The notes: a model not told the origin generated them from the sequence alone. DNA of 42,700 nucleotides from Balneolaceae bacterium (GCA_017643365.1 JAEPNO010000022.1:1-42700), one strand, 5' to 3'; numbered from the stretch's first letter, positions 17,300 through 26,800 are shown. Numbers and translations are program-made.

Positions 17300-18981
17300 T
17301 GTTCAGGCTCTCCTTTGGTAGCAGTTATTGGAATCGACATGTTAAATGCGTCTATGGTCGCAGTACCAACAAACGTATCCCCGTCGATATCTCCCGATAC
17401 AAACACGGTTAGCATTTGGCCACCTGCATCGAAAGCAAATTCGTAGCTAAGCGAATTGTTAGCAAAGTTTAGGTTTTCCATATCGGTATCTGCCAGACCG
17501 GAAGGATCATTACTTGTAAATACTCCGGTTAATGCACCGGTTTCAGTTGAGAAAATCCACTTACCGGTTTGTTCACCTTCAGGTGTTGTTAAAGAATAGT
17601 TCCAAGTACCTATTAGTACCGATGCAACTTCATCGCTAACCGGTGTGCTTGAATTTTCTTTAATCTCAAAATCGTACTTATCACCGTTTACGAATACCAT
17701 TTTTACGTCCGAGTCGGAAGAGAAATATGGTCCGGTCGAAACTAAGGCATTTCCCATTTTTCCGGTTTCTAGTGTGCCGGTAATTGCATCAATACCTAAT
17801 AATTGAGCAGGGTGCGTAGTTAACGCTGCAAGCGCATCGGTAGAATCAAAACCGAATTCTTGCAATGCAATAAAGTTCTTTTTGATTTTCGAACTAGTAA
17901 CCCCATGCGTTGAAAACCCGAACTTAATTCCGGCCGCTTTTAAAGCTGCAAATTGCTCCATGTGGCGATTGTAGAACTCTAAACGTCGTGCTTCAAGGTT
18001 AGCAACTTCTTCAGATTTATCTTCATCATCGTTTTCCTCAGGCTTTTCTGGGATATCTAGTGATAAGAACACCGAAACATTGTTGTTGTCTAGTTCATCA
18101 ATGATTTCCCAAGATTGCTCAAGGTTACCGATCATCAAATTGAATCCCATTTCTTTTTGAAGTTGAATTGCACGGCGAGCTTCAAGCAATGAGGAAGCAT
18201 TAAATAAAATCGGCTGTGATTTTTCTACAACCGGGTAGAAAGCTTCTGAAACACGATCGTTCATCGGTCTGGCTAATCCGGTTGGATTAGAAGCATAAAG
18301 CTCGGTGTTTCTTTTCGACAATTCAGCATTGCGATAAATGTTTCTCCACTTTGCCATAATACCCAGCGTGTTTCCAGGGTATGCACCGGGTGCGCCAACA
18401 AATTGTGAAACGGTAGACACATCCTTTTTTAGAATCAGATGATCCACATGCTCAGCATCAGAAAGTAGAATTAGCGAGCTTTTCCCGGGGAGCATACGTC
18501 CGTGCGGGATTGTGTGCGACACTGTAAAACCAATTTTCCGCATACTACTGATGCTGCTCTCTGTAATATCTAACTGTTCGATAACCGAAATATGAGGCGT
18601 AACTCCTGCATAATCGTTGGGTGGATCCGGTGTGAATAAATTATCCGGGCGTTCCATCGGTTCCGGACGATTTGCGCCAGTATTAGACATTGCGTCGATA
18701 AACCCAGGGTAAACCCAAAGGTCGGTTCCATCAATTACTTCAGCATGGCTGGGGATAGTAACATTGGTTCCAATGGCGGTTATTACGCCGTCTGATATTA
18801 TAACTGTACCACTGTCGATTTTGGCACCGGGCGAAGGGATGATTGTCGCTTTAGTTATTGCATAGGTACGAGTAACCGGTGATTTACCGGTTGGGTCGCT
18901 TTGTGCAATTACTAAAGTTGATGCCATCAAGAAGGGTAGAAGTACGAACAGACGAAAAGTAAATTTTCGTAGAAGTTTCAT
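17296..18981 (-). CDS. Secreted amidohydrolase-like protein with degenerate metal site and extra C-terminal domain
   Basis: A signal peptide ends near VIAQ. The amidohydrolase core is recognisable from the N-terminal beta strands, the PGFIDA stretch, and late TTHPAQLLGIDAITGTLETGKMGNALV. The first metal motif reads PGFIDAMSNTG, so HxH is lost. About 120 residues at the end (from about 440) form a separate beta-rich domain starting LIGTWNYSLTTPEGEQTGKW, of a kind seen in secreted Bacteroidota proteins. A linker near residues 310-325 is acidic (EENDDEDKSEE). It is first in the three-gene unit. Confidence 0.75.
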   Translation of the reverse strand: MKLLRKFTFRLFVLLPFLMASTLVIAQSDPTGKSPVTRTYAITKATIIPSPGAKIDSGTVIISDGVITAIGTNVTIPSHAEVIDGTDLWVYPGFIDAMSNTGANRPEPMERPDNLFTPDPPNDYAGVTPHISVIEQLDITESSISSMRKIGFTVSHTIPHGRMLPGKSSLILLSDAEHVDHLILKKDVSTVSQFVGAPGAYPGNTLGIMAKWRNIYRNAELSKRNTELYASNPTGLARPMNDRVSEAFYPVVEKSQPILFNASSLLEARRAIQLQKEMGFNLMIGNLEQSWEIIDELDNNNVSVFLSLDIPEKPEENDDEDKSEEVANLEARRLEFYNRHMEQFAALKAAGIKFGFSTHGVTSSKIKKNFIALQEFGFDSTDALAALTTHPAQLLGIDAITGTLETGKMGNALVSTGPYFSSDSDVKMVFVNGDKYDFEIKENSSTPVSDEVASVLIGTWNYSLTTPEGEQTGKWIFSTETGALTGVFTSNDPSGLADTDMENLNFANNSLSYEFAFDAGGQMLTVFVSGDIDGDTFVGTATIDAFNMSIPITATKGEPEQ

Positions 18982-19139
18982 TCTTAATGAGTTAGTTAAA
19001 TATTGTAGCTATTAAATAATAGTTCTGAAGTGCTTAGAATAGGATAAATCACTTCAAAATGGAATAAGAATGAGTATAAAAGAAAAAAGGAACTGAAATG
19101 TAGTTTTAACTGCGAATTACAAAAATTTGCATGCCTAGC

Positions 19140-19913
19140 TTAACGATGGAAGTGTAATCCGAATTGGGGGTTTGTAAAGTGAAACCCAAAGTAATTATAT
19201 AAGTTCAACACCGGAGTATTCGATGAGCTGATTGTGGTGTTGATGGAAGCATTTGTAGACAATTTCAGTAGAGTATCAGCCCAAAAACTGTACGATAAAT
19301 GCTGGAAATTTGATTTAACTCCCCCAAACAACAATTGAGCTTTATCTTGCTCTTTTACCTTCCATGCCATAAAGCCAATCGCTTTTTCTTTTTTAAGTAG
19401 GATATTGAAATCAGCACCTTGAGAAATAAGGTTATCTATCCAGTTTCGATTTCTAAGGGAAGCCTGTTCTAAAGTTATTTTCGGATCTTCGTGAAATCGG
19501 CCAAAATTGAACGACTCACTTGCAATGCTTTTAACCGCATCAAGTTGATCGCTAACATTTGGTGTGGTTGTAACAGGGATTCGCTGCAGAAGTTCTTCCG
19601 CTAAATTTGTATCGAAAGAACTGCTTGTTACATCTAAGGTGTGTTCTACAATTTGAAACCCAATATTTTGCAGTGCAAGTTTTAATTGGTGGTTATCTGC
19701 AGGAATACGAGCCGAATAAAATTCATCACCGGTAATAGTAGTTGAGGCTAAAAAAGAGGCTAAAAGCGACTCATAGTTTTTCGAAGCCGTATCAATTTTA
19801 AGGATAGCCAGAGCCGGTTTATTTAAAACTTTGGCGTCCCAAGGAGTGCGTTGGAAGGAGAGGCTGCCGTCTTCCACTTCAAATAATTGAGGTGAAAAAT
19901 CAGATGGTTCCAT
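19140..19913 (-). CDS. GNAT acyltransferase, WecD-like
   Basis: The 257-residue protein opens with LSFQRTPWDAKVLNKPALAIL, the conserved start of dTDP-fucosamine acetyltransferase (WecD/RffC-like) proteins. It ends in a GNAT-like half with AIGFMAWKV, LLFGGV and a LYNYFGF motif near the C-terminus. It should transfer an acyl group to an amine, most likely on a sugar nucleotide, and the neighbouring ACP may supply the acyl group. It overlaps the upstream SDR by 14 bases and is the last gene of the unit. There are 158 bases before the next operon, with no clear terminator seen. Confidence 0.65.
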   Translation of the reverse strand: MEPSDFSPQLFEVEDGSLSFQRTPWDAKVLNKPALAILKIDTASKNYESLLASFLASTTITGDEFYSARIPADNHQLKLALQNIGFQIVEHTLDVTSSSFDTNLAEELLQRIPVTTTPNVSDQLDAVKSIASESFNFGRFHEDPKITLEQASLRNRNWIDNLISQGADFNILLKKEKAIGFMAWKVKEQDKAQLLFGGVKSNFQHLSYSFWADTLLKLSTNASINTTISSSNTPVLNLYNYFGFHFTNPQFGLHFHR

Positions 19914-20622
19914 TATCGATAAATATGTTTTGTCCGGTGATAGATTCGGACTTATCTGAAAGTAGAAAATCTATGGTATCAGCCACGGATTGAATCGATA
20001 CTTCTTTTTTGAGTGAGGTACGCCGATATATTTTAGCCTTTTGTTCATCGGTTAAAGCGCTACTCATTTCTGTTTCCATAAAACCTGCAACCACACAATT
20101 TGATCGAATTCCTTTCGAACCCCACTCGCGAGAAATGTTTTTCGAATAAGCTTCTAAAGCTCCTTTGGTGGATGCGTACATCGAAAGCCCTTTATATCCG
20201 GTATGAACACTTATCGAAGATAAATGCACCAAACTTCCCGCAATGTTGTGCAGTAGCATTTGGCGGATTGCATATTTAGAAAGTATGATTGGAGAATACA
20301 CATTCACTTTGTACATGGCCTCGAGCGCATTTAAATCGGCGTTTGTGGCGATGTCATCGTAGGCAATAGCGGCGTTATTAACTAAACCATGAATGGGAGT
20401 TTTTAATCCAATAAACTGTTTAAAAACGATATCTCGAATACTTTCAGCGTCAGAAAGATCGAATGAAACCCAATGTATTGACTGTGGAAACTCGTTCAAT
20501 AATTGTTCAAGAGCGTCAGTTTTTGATCTGCTGATTCCATAAACATTATACCCTTGATTGAGCAAAGTTCTTGCTACTTCTAATCCCAATCCTTTTGAAA
20601 CACCGGTTACGATTACATTCAT
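19900..20622 (-). CDS. SDR family oxidoreductase (FabG-like)
   Basis: The Rossmann motif TGVSKGLGLEVA at the N-terminus, NNAAIAYDD, the catalytic Ser in LSSISVHTGY and the YASTKGA active-site Tyr/Lys pair are all intact, and the length (240) is normal. Closest by pattern are 3-oxoacyl-ACP reductases. Between an ACP/ligase pair and a GNAT, reduction of an acyl thioester or a keto sugar is plausible. The substrate is inferred only from context. Its start overlaps the ligase stop (ATGA). Confidence 0.8.
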   Translation of the reverse strand: MNVIVTGVSKGLGLEVARTLLNQGYNVYGISRSKTDALEQLLNEFPQSIHWVSFDLSDAESIRDIVFKQFIGLKTPIHGLVNNAAIAYDDIATNADLNALEAMYKVNVYSPIILSKYAIRQMLLHNIAGSLVHLSSISVHTGYKGLSMYASTKGALEAYSKNISREWGSKGIRSNCVVAGFMETEMSSALTDEQKAKIYRRTSLKKEVSIQSVADTIDFLLSDKSESITGQNIFIDNGTI

Positions 20623-21854
20623 GCTACTTTGCGATCTATTTTTCCGGTTGAGGTTGTCGAAATTTCATCCACAAATTTAAACATTCGAGGGATTTTGGCT
20701 TCTTGAACTTTTGAGGCTAGAAAAGTACGAATCTCTTTTTCAGAGATAGAATGACTTGCTATAATTTCTGCACACAGTAGGTTTCCTAATACCGAGTTAG
20801 GCTTAGCGAACACGCGTGACTGTTTAATTGCGGGATGTTGCTTTAAGACTTCTTCAATTTCTAGCACATTAACTTTAAAGCCACCAATATTAACCTGATC
20901 AGATATTCTGGCTTTAAATTTAAATTGAAGCGGAGATTCAGAGATAATTTCCACCAAATCGCCGGTTGAATACCACTCAATGTTGTTCTGCATCGATTTA
21001 CCCAATAGTGATGAATGCAGGATTAATTCCTCATCTTTAAAGCGAACAAAATCTTTAATCGATTCAGAAACATGAAAAACTTCACCTTTCGCGCCAAAAA
21101 GTGCTCCACCTTCAGTTGATGCATACACGTTTGTAAATGTAGCATTGGGGAAAGTTTTAGAAATTTCAGCTTCCAGTGAGGCTTCAAATTTTTCGCCACC
21201 GCTTGTTATTTTTTGAACAGTTGGGAAAGGCTCATCGGTTGGCAACAGTAAGCGATAAAAAGTAGGTGTTGCCGATATATGCGTGACGTTGAATTTTTGT
21301 ATTGATTCGATTTGGTCTTTTTTTGATAAGCCGATCAATCGAACCATGGAATCACCGTTCAATAGAGCTTGCAAAAACACCTGTACACCGGCCATATGTG
21401 TTGGTAGGTACGAAAATCCCCAAATTTTTGGTGAGTCAGTGTGTGGATAAAGTCGAGTATTTCGAGTTATACTTTTAAATGAGTGAGTTATAGCTTTAGG
21501 CTTATTCGTAGTACCGGAAGTAAACAAAGTTAACTCCCACGAATCTGATGTATTTCTAAGGCTTTGTATTAACTCATGTTTGGTTTTTGGTATACGAACA
21601 GATGATGTGGGCTCTTCGAAAGAAGCAAAATCGGAATGCCCTGTGAGGTCTTTTAGGCTTTCGGAACTTAGATCCGGATCAAGCAGAGTGATTTTTTTTC
21701 CGCTTAGCATGGAAAAAATTATCCTCAAAAACGTTTGATAATACCCTTGTTCGAAACAATAAGGGGAGTGCTTTGAAATATTCGAGAGGTCGGTAATTAA
21801 ATCAGAGTATGAAATATGTTGCTCAGACGAGATATCTGAATAAAACAAACTCAT
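20619..21854 (-). CDS. Short AMP-dependent acyl ligase (ANL superfamily)
   Basis: The ATP-binding P-loop LFTSGTTNKPKAITHS (about residues 131-146), the YASTEGGALFG motif, YSTGDLVE and the C-terminal catalytic lysine region STTSTGKIDRK are in the order expected for acyl- and aryl-activating ANL enzymes. At 411 residues it is about 100 shorter than typical acyl-CoA ligases, mostly because the N-terminal subdomain is reduced. This is seen in ligases that load a dedicated acyl carrier protein. The overlap with the ACP gene (ATGA) suggests that the ACP is its partner. Confidence 0.8.
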   Translation of the reverse strand: MSLFYSDISSEQHISYSDLITDLSNISKHSPYCFEQGYYQTFLRIIFSMLSGKKITLLDPDLSSESLKDLTGHSDFASFEEPTSSVRIPKTKHELIQSLRNTSDSWELTLFTSGTTNKPKAITHSFKSITRNTRLYPHTDSPKIWGFSYLPTHMAGVQVFLQALLNGDSMVRLIGLSKKDQIESIQKFNVTHISATPTFYRLLLPTDEPFPTVQKITSGGEKFEASLEAEISKTFPNATFTNVYASTEGGALFGAKGEVFHVSESIKDFVRFKDEELILHSSLLGKSMQNNIEWYSTGDLVEIISESPLQFKFKARISDQVNIGGFKVNVLEIEEVLKQHPAIKQSRVFAKPNSVLGNLLCAEIIASHSISEKEIRTFLASKVQEAKIPRMFKFVDEISTTSTGKIDRKVA

Positions 21855-22081
21855 GCTTTCTGCATTAAACGTTCTTTGATTTCCTCAACGGTATTTACCA
21901 AACCATTTTCAAAAACATCAACGTCAAATTCAGCTTCTATTCGAACGGTAAGTTCAGCAAGATCAAGAGAATCGAAGCCAATATCATCTCTAAAATGATC
22001 TGAGTCTTTTAGTTCAGAAATCGTTGGTTTCGATCGATTGTCTAACACTGTGTTGATAATGCCCAATAAAGTAGTATCCAT
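21851..22081 (-). CDS. Acyl carrier protein, stand-alone
   Basis: The 76-residue acidic four-helix protein has the phosphopantetheine attachment motif GFDSLDLAEL with the invariant Ser. Length and charge pattern fit ACPs. It is not next to fabF or fabD-type housekeeping genes but directly upstream of a ligase, an SDR and a GNAT, so it is probably a specialised carrier for one acyl group rather than the fatty-acid ACP. It follows the rlmD-type gene by 19 bases. Confidence 0.88.
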   Translation of the reverse strand: MDTTLLGIINTVLDNRSKPTISELKDSDHFRDDIGFDSLDLAELTVRIEAEFDVDVFENGLVNTVEEIKERLMQKA

Positions 22082-22100
22082 GGCTAAGTGGTTATTCTGA

Positions 22101-23519
22101 TTACGATTTTAGCCGAAGTTGTGCAACTGCTTCAACATGGTAGGTTTGCGGAAACATATCTACCGGTTGAACTTTCACAACTTCATATGTTTCTGCTAGG
22201 ATAGACAAATCCCGTGCCATAGTTGAACTATCGCAACTCACATAAACGATACGTGGAACTTTTAACTCGCATAACCGAGCAACTACATCAGGGTGCATGC
22301 CCGCACGCGGAGGGTCTGTAATTAGAACATCAGGTGCGCCAAATTCTTCAACCATCTCTTTAGTGAAAACATCTTTCATGTCGCCGCGCACAAAGGATAC
22401 ATTTTTCACATCGTTTTCTTCGGCGTTGTATCGGGCGTTTTCAACGGCAACATCAACCAACTCGATCCCAAGCACTTTACTTGCCTTTTGGCTCATATAT
22501 AAACTTAGTGTTCCTACACCACAGTATAAATCATACACTACATCATCTTGCTTGAGGTCGGCATATTCTCGAGCAACATCGTAAAGCTTTTCTGCCTGAG
22601 CTGTGTTGGTTTGGAAGAATGCATTGGGATGAATCTTAAATTCAAACTCCCCAATTTTATCACGAATGTAACCCGGACCATAGTACACGTTTTCGAAGCG
22701 TCCGATTGCTGTAGGATTGTGCTGATCGTTTACGTTGTTTACAACGGTGGTGATTACCGGAAATTCCTTAATCAGGGCATCGGTAATGCCTTTCATGGTT
22801 TGAGGCTCATCTCTAAAAGTGACGAGATTAACCATAAAATCATCGGTGTGATAGGCCGTTCTGATCATCACATGACGCAAAAAACCCTCTTTTTCAAAAA
22901 TATTGAACGGCTCAATATCGTGCTCCAAACAATAGGCTTTTACAAACTGGAGGATTTGAAAAGATTCTTCGCGTTGCAAATGACATTCATTCAAATTCAG
23001 GATTTTATCGAATCGGCCCGGAGCATGTAAACCGGCGGCGAACGCGGTATCGTCAACAAAGTCTTCGCTTCTAATTTCTTCTTCAGTAAGCCACCGCTTA
23101 TTACTGATACTGTACTCCATTTTATTGCGATAATAAAATTCCTGGTCGGAGCCAATTGCCGGAAATACTGGCGTATCCAATCTTGCAATCCTACGAATGT
23201 GATCGGTAACCTGGCCGGTTTTAAATTCCAGTTGTTTTTGATAGGGCACATGTTGCCAACTACAGCCACCACAAATCGTTGCGTGTTGGCATTTTGGAGT
23301 TATTCGATCCGGACTTTCTTCCAGCAATTCCAGCATTTTTGCTTCGCGATAGCTTTTCCGTCGTTTCACTATTCGGGCTCTAACTACATCGCCGGGCATA
23401 GTTCCGGGAACAAAAATGGCGAGACCATCAACTTTGGCCACGCCTTTTCCTTTAAATGCGGCGCTTTCGATAGTTAATGTAAGTTCGGCACCTTTTTTTA
23501 AACTGATAGGGGAGTTCAT
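22101..23519 (-). CDS. rlmD: RlmD-type 23S rRNA (uracil-5)-methyltransferase
   Basis: The protein begins with a TRAM-like RNA-binding domain (about residues 1-65) and then four Cys for a 4Fe-4S cluster, including CQHATICGGCSWQH. The SAM motif is VYDLYCGVGTLSLYMS (about 320-336), followed by DPPRAGMH and the catalytic YVSCDSSTMARDL. This is the TrmA/RlmC/RlmD family; RlmD methylates U1939 of 23S rRNA in E. coli. Which uridine is used here, or whether it is RlmCD-like, cannot be seen. Its start overlaps the stop of the cNMP gene (TAATG). Confidence 0.88.
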   Translation of the reverse strand: MNSPISLKKGAELTLTIESAAFKGKGVAKVDGLAIFVPGTMPGDVVRARIVKRRKSYREAKMLELLEESPDRITPKCQHATICGGCSWQHVPYQKQLEFKTGQVTDHIRRIARLDTPVFPAIGSDQEFYYRNKMEYSISNKRWLTEEEIRSEDFVDDTAFAAGLHAPGRFDKILNLNECHLQREESFQILQFVKAYCLEHDIEPFNIFEKEGFLRHVMIRTAYHTDDFMVNLVTFRDEPQTMKGITDALIKEFPVITTVVNNVNDQHNPTAIGRFENVYYGPGYIRDKIGEFEFKIHPNAFFQTNTAQAEKLYDVAREYADLKQDDVVYDLYCGVGTLSLYMSQKASKVLGIELVDVAVENARYNAEENDVKNVSFVRGDMKDVFTKEMVEEFGAPDVLITDPPRAGMHPDVVARLCELKVPRIVYVSCDSSTMARDLSILAETYEVVKVQPVDMFPQTYHVEAVAQLRLKS

Positions 23520-24055
23520 TACTCTTTTTGTGGTTCGTAATATGCGTCAAATTCTATTTTAACCGCGGTGTAAGCATCGCTTAATTCTTCAATTTTATTT
23601 TGCGCGGTTTCTAGTTGTCGGAGAGCAATATTGGTTAGTGTTTGAAGAAATTTCACAGCTATTGCAGGATGTCGTTCCATCAAAACTTCGAAATCTGGTT
23701 TAAAGAATCCAAGTAAAGTTGCATCGCTTAAACATTTAGCAGATGATTTTCGACGAAGATCGTAACCGATTGAAAGTGCCCCGAAACTGTCAGAGCTTTC
23801 CAGTATAAAGCCTTCTTTCAAGTCTTCGGGTGTTTCTTCGCCCAGATTAAACGTTAATTCGATGGACCCTTCCTCGATAAAATACATACCGGTTCCGGGA
23901 TCGTTTCTATAGAACACATACTCGCCTTCTTTGTACTTTCTTCGATGGCATAGCTGAAGAAATTCGTAGCGTTCAGCCGGCGAAAAGTTCTTCAGAAACT
24001 TCGACTTAAATACTACGTTCGCTTGATTTTTAATCCGTTTGAATTTGTCTTTCAT
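23519..24055 (-). CDS. Cyclic-nucleotide-binding domain protein without an output domain
   Basis: The 178-residue protein is mostly one cNMP-binding fold: FSPAERYEFLQLC then a GEYVFYRND entrance, GMYFIEEGSIEL, and an SFGALSIGYDLRRKSSAKC phosphate-binding-cassette-like stretch. It ends in a long helix with coiled-coil character. No helix-turn-helix follows, unlike CRP/FNR regulators, so it may act through another protein or as a regulatory subunit. The ATG at 24055 is chosen because it lies just beyond the BamA-like stop (24072); a longer frame reaching 24133 would overlap that gene. Confidence 0.75.
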   Translation of the reverse strand: MKDKFKRIKNQANVVFKSKFLKNFSPAERYEFLQLCHRRKYKEGEYVFYRNDPGTGMYFIEEGSIELTFNLGEETPEDLKEGFILESSDSFGALSIGYDLRRKSSAKCLSDATLLGFFKPDFEVLMERHPAIAVKFLQTLTNIALRQLETAQNKIEELSDAYTAVKIEFDAYYEPQKE

Positions 24056-24071
24056 AATGTGAACCTGATCT

Positions 24072-26474
24072 CTAAAAGGAATGGCCGATGCCAAAACTAA
24101 AATACATTTTCTTGTTGTTAAACCAACCCACATCTAAATCGTTGGCACGAAATGCAAAATCAAATCTAACTACAACGTATTCCCAATCTAAGCGCAAACC
24201 TAATCCGGAACTTACAGCCAATTGATTGTAGAAATTGTCGATAGTAAATCGCCCTTGCTCCAGTTGATCGGTATTATCTTGATCGCGGAAGTCGTTTCTA
24301 GGGCCATACCAAACGTTGCCGGCATCAACAAACCATGATGCAATCCAATTTGCACTTAATAAATCACGAACAAAAGTTTGCCGTGCTTCTGTCTGAGCTA
24401 ATAACTTAATTTCACCACCATTAATAGTGATGTCATCGGAATTGATAGAACCCGGTCCTAATTGAAAGGGAGCGTATCCACGAATATCGTTACTTCCACC
24501 TGCGAAAAAACGACGGTTTAGCGGTATGGAAGTATTTTTCCCGTAAGGGTGGGCGAATCCGCCAAAAAGTCGCCAAGCAAATACCGAAGAATTCGAAAGC
24601 GGATAATACCTTCTGTAGTCAGCGGTTAAGGCAAAAAACCTACTGTAAGTAAGTTCATTATCACTAAGCTTAAATAAAGCTGGTAAATCGCCTTCCACCG
24701 TGCCCGGAGTTACAATAAAGCGATCTATAGCATAGGGTATATTCCCGGCTGCAGCAATCGAATATTCGCTAAAATAACCATGGTCTTTTTTTATAAGATC
24801 GGTTCTTTGGCTTCGAATGGTGTATCGAATAATGGATGATATCTGCGGTTCGAAATCTTGCAATAACCTGATGTACTCAAACGAATTTTCCCCAAATTTA
24901 TCGATAAGAGACTGGGTGTATTCATCAGAAGGGTTGGTGTCGATGATGTCCAATTCGATCAAATCTAAAAAGGAAGACAGACGATTATTATGCTGAACTT
25001 CGTAGCGATAGTTGAAGCGTACATCAGAATTAATATCGAAAAGTAACTGATCAGATCTACTGTAGGCCAGTGTATATCGAGTGATACCATTGGTGAAGAA
25101 ACGCTGATTGTCTAAAAAGCTGAAAGGCCATGAAATCCTTGGTACCGAATATTCGGTTCTGAGCTCATAGCTTCTAAAAAAAGACGATTGGGTGGTATCA
25201 GGAGCAATATCCTCTAGGGTGGATGAACTCACAAATTCGAAACTCGCATTAGCCCCAATAACCAGTTGTTCTGCTTTGCCAAACACATTGTTGTTGGTGT
25301 AATCAACGCCAATACCGGTACCAAAACCGTATCTTTTCATCCCAAAAAATTCGGTACTTATATTGTGCTTCGTGTAAGTCTCCAGATCAAAATAAGTGGG
25401 TATTACCGGTTTACTGAAATCTGGACGAACCCCATTTTCTGCCTGACCAAACCTTCGAATGTATAAGTTTCCGAGGTTTTGAAATTCTTTTACGGTTTCC
25501 AAATAGAGTTCTTCGTTGTAAAGCTCACCGGGCTTAAATAACAGTTGGTCGCTAAGTAAGCTCAGTTTTGTATCTGTATCGGGTTCAATCATTAATACCG
25601 TTTTTAAGGTATCGGTATCCCGATGAACACCATCAATTTCTCTCCGATCGGTGTAATTATCGGGTGGATAGGGATCGGCTAGTTTTACTTGAATATCCCC
25701 AAAACGATAAATATTTCCCGGATCAACGCGGTATAGAACATGTAAGGAGTAGGAATCGGCAGAATCTGGCCGTACGTATGCAATCACCGAATCGCGTTCT
25801 GCAGCAGCGTACCCATTATTTCGGAGGAAGTTGATGATTCGTAGCTGCTCGTCTTTTAGCTCTTGAGCGTTAAACTGTCGATTTACCCGGAAAGTACTGT
25901 CGTTCAAGCCTAATCCGGTAATTGGACTTTGAATAAAGAATCTACGCCTGCGATCTTGTTCATTATAAAGTGGAAATCCGGAATAAGTTACCGTTTCGAT
26001 ACGAGATGGAGTACCCTCTCGAATAATAAAAGATACCTCAATTCTATCCGTTCGATATTCTACAATGGTAGTGTCAACTTGTACTTCTCTGTAACCAAGC
26101 GACTGGTAATACAACACAATTCGCTCCATATCGGCGGCAACTACATCGCGATCGAGCAGAGCCGGTGCTTCTCCAAAGCTTCCTTTACTTACCCGATGGA
26201 AGAAGTACCAAGGGGTAAAGCCGGGAACGCCCAGAAATTCTCTGTTAGTTTTGGTTCTTACTAAGTTTTCAAGCGTTCGATCTTTTACAAAACGGTTCCC
26301 CGAAAACCGAACTCTGCGCACAACATCATCTGATTGTACTTGCTCTTGAGATTGATCTTGAGCAAATACAACAGAGTTTGTTGGATAAAAGAATGGTAGA
26401 AATAGCACTATCATGGCAACTCGAACAGAGTTGCGAAGTGCACGAATTAACAAAATAGCAATAGATTGCCACAC
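24072..26474 (-). CDS. BamA/TamA-family outer-membrane assembly protein
   Basis: At 800 residues it has a signal region near 1-38, POTRA-like repeats of about 75 residues (VRRVRFSGNRFVKDRTLE near 50, then RIETVTYSGFPLYNEQD and further on YRFGDIQVKL), and a C-terminal 16-strand barrel. The conserved L6 loop motif reads GGSNDIRGYAPFQLGPG. The protein ends in FGIGHSF, a C-terminal Phe typical of barrels. It should insert beta-barrel proteins into the outer membrane. Whether it is the main BamA or a TamA-like second copy is not certain. It lies 20 bases after the DUF2795 gene. Confidence 0.85.
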   Translation of the reverse strand: MWQSIAILLIRALRNSVRVAMIVLFLPFFYPTNSVVFAQDQSQEQVQSDDVVRRVRFSGNRFVKDRTLENLVRTKTNREFLGVPGFTPWYFFHRVSKGSFGEAPALLDRDVVAADMERIVLYYQSLGYREVQVDTTIVEYRTDRIEVSFIIREGTPSRIETVTYSGFPLYNEQDRRRRFFIQSPITGLGLNDSTFRVNRQFNAQELKDEQLRIINFLRNNGYAAAERDSVIAYVRPDSADSYSLHVLYRVDPGNIYRFGDIQVKLADPYPPDNYTDRREIDGVHRDTDTLKTVLMIEPDTDTKLSLLSDQLLFKPGELYNEELYLETVKEFQNLGNLYIRRFGQAENGVRPDFSKPVIPTYFDLETYTKHNISTEFFGMKRYGFGTGIGVDYTNNNVFGKAEQLVIGANASFEFVSSSTLEDIAPDTTQSSFFRSYELRTEYSVPRISWPFSFLDNQRFFTNGITRYTLAYSRSDQLLFDINSDVRFNYRYEVQHNNRLSSFLDLIELDIIDTNPSDEYTQSLIDKFGENSFEYIRLLQDFEPQISSIIRYTIRSQRTDLIKKDHGYFSEYSIAAAGNIPYAIDRFIVTPGTVEGDLPALFKLSDNELTYSRFFALTADYRRYYPLSNSSVFAWRLFGGFAHPYGKNTSIPLNRRFFAGGSNDIRGYAPFQLGPGSINSDDITINGGEIKLLAQTEARQTFVRDLLSANWIASWFVDAGNVWYGPRNDFRDQDNTDQLEQGRFTIDNFYNQLAVSSGLGLRLDWEYVVVRFDFAFRANDLDVGWFNNKKMYFSFGIGHSF

Positions 26475-26494
26475 ATTAGCAGAGGAGGGGAGTT

Positions 26495-26749
26495 TTAAAC
26501 GTCGTCGTAATCGAAACCTTCGTCTTCTTCGTTGTGGAAGAAGTCTTCTTTTCGAATATAATCAGGCCAAATATCCTCGATGCTTTCATAAACGGTGTTT
26601 TCACCTTCATCTATTTCTTCAAGCTCTTCGAGGTTTACGATAACCTGATTCGGTAACCCGTTTCTCTCTGCCCATTCAATTAACTCTTCCCGACTGGCCG
26701 GAAAAGGGGCTTCATCTAAGGCAGCAGCTAGTTCAACTGTCCAAATCAT
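26495..26749 (-). CDS. DUF2795 family small acidic protein
   Basis: The 84-residue protein begins IWTVELAAALDEAPFPASREELIEWAERNG, the core of DUF2795, and ends in an acidic tail (HNEEDEGFDYDDV). The domain has no proven function; its small helical fold resembles nucleic-acid or protein interaction modules. It is the first gene of the unit that continues with the BamA-like gene. There is a 165-base region upstream shared with the divergent tatA. Confidence 0.85.
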   Translation of the reverse strand: MIWTVELAAALDEAPFPASREELIEWAERNGLPNQVIVNLEELEEIDEGENTVYESIEDIWPDYIRKEDFFHNEEDEGFDYDDV

Positions 26750-26800
26750 AGTGTTCCTTACGTTGTTTTCTTTATTTTTTAAGGATTCGATGTATTAAAC

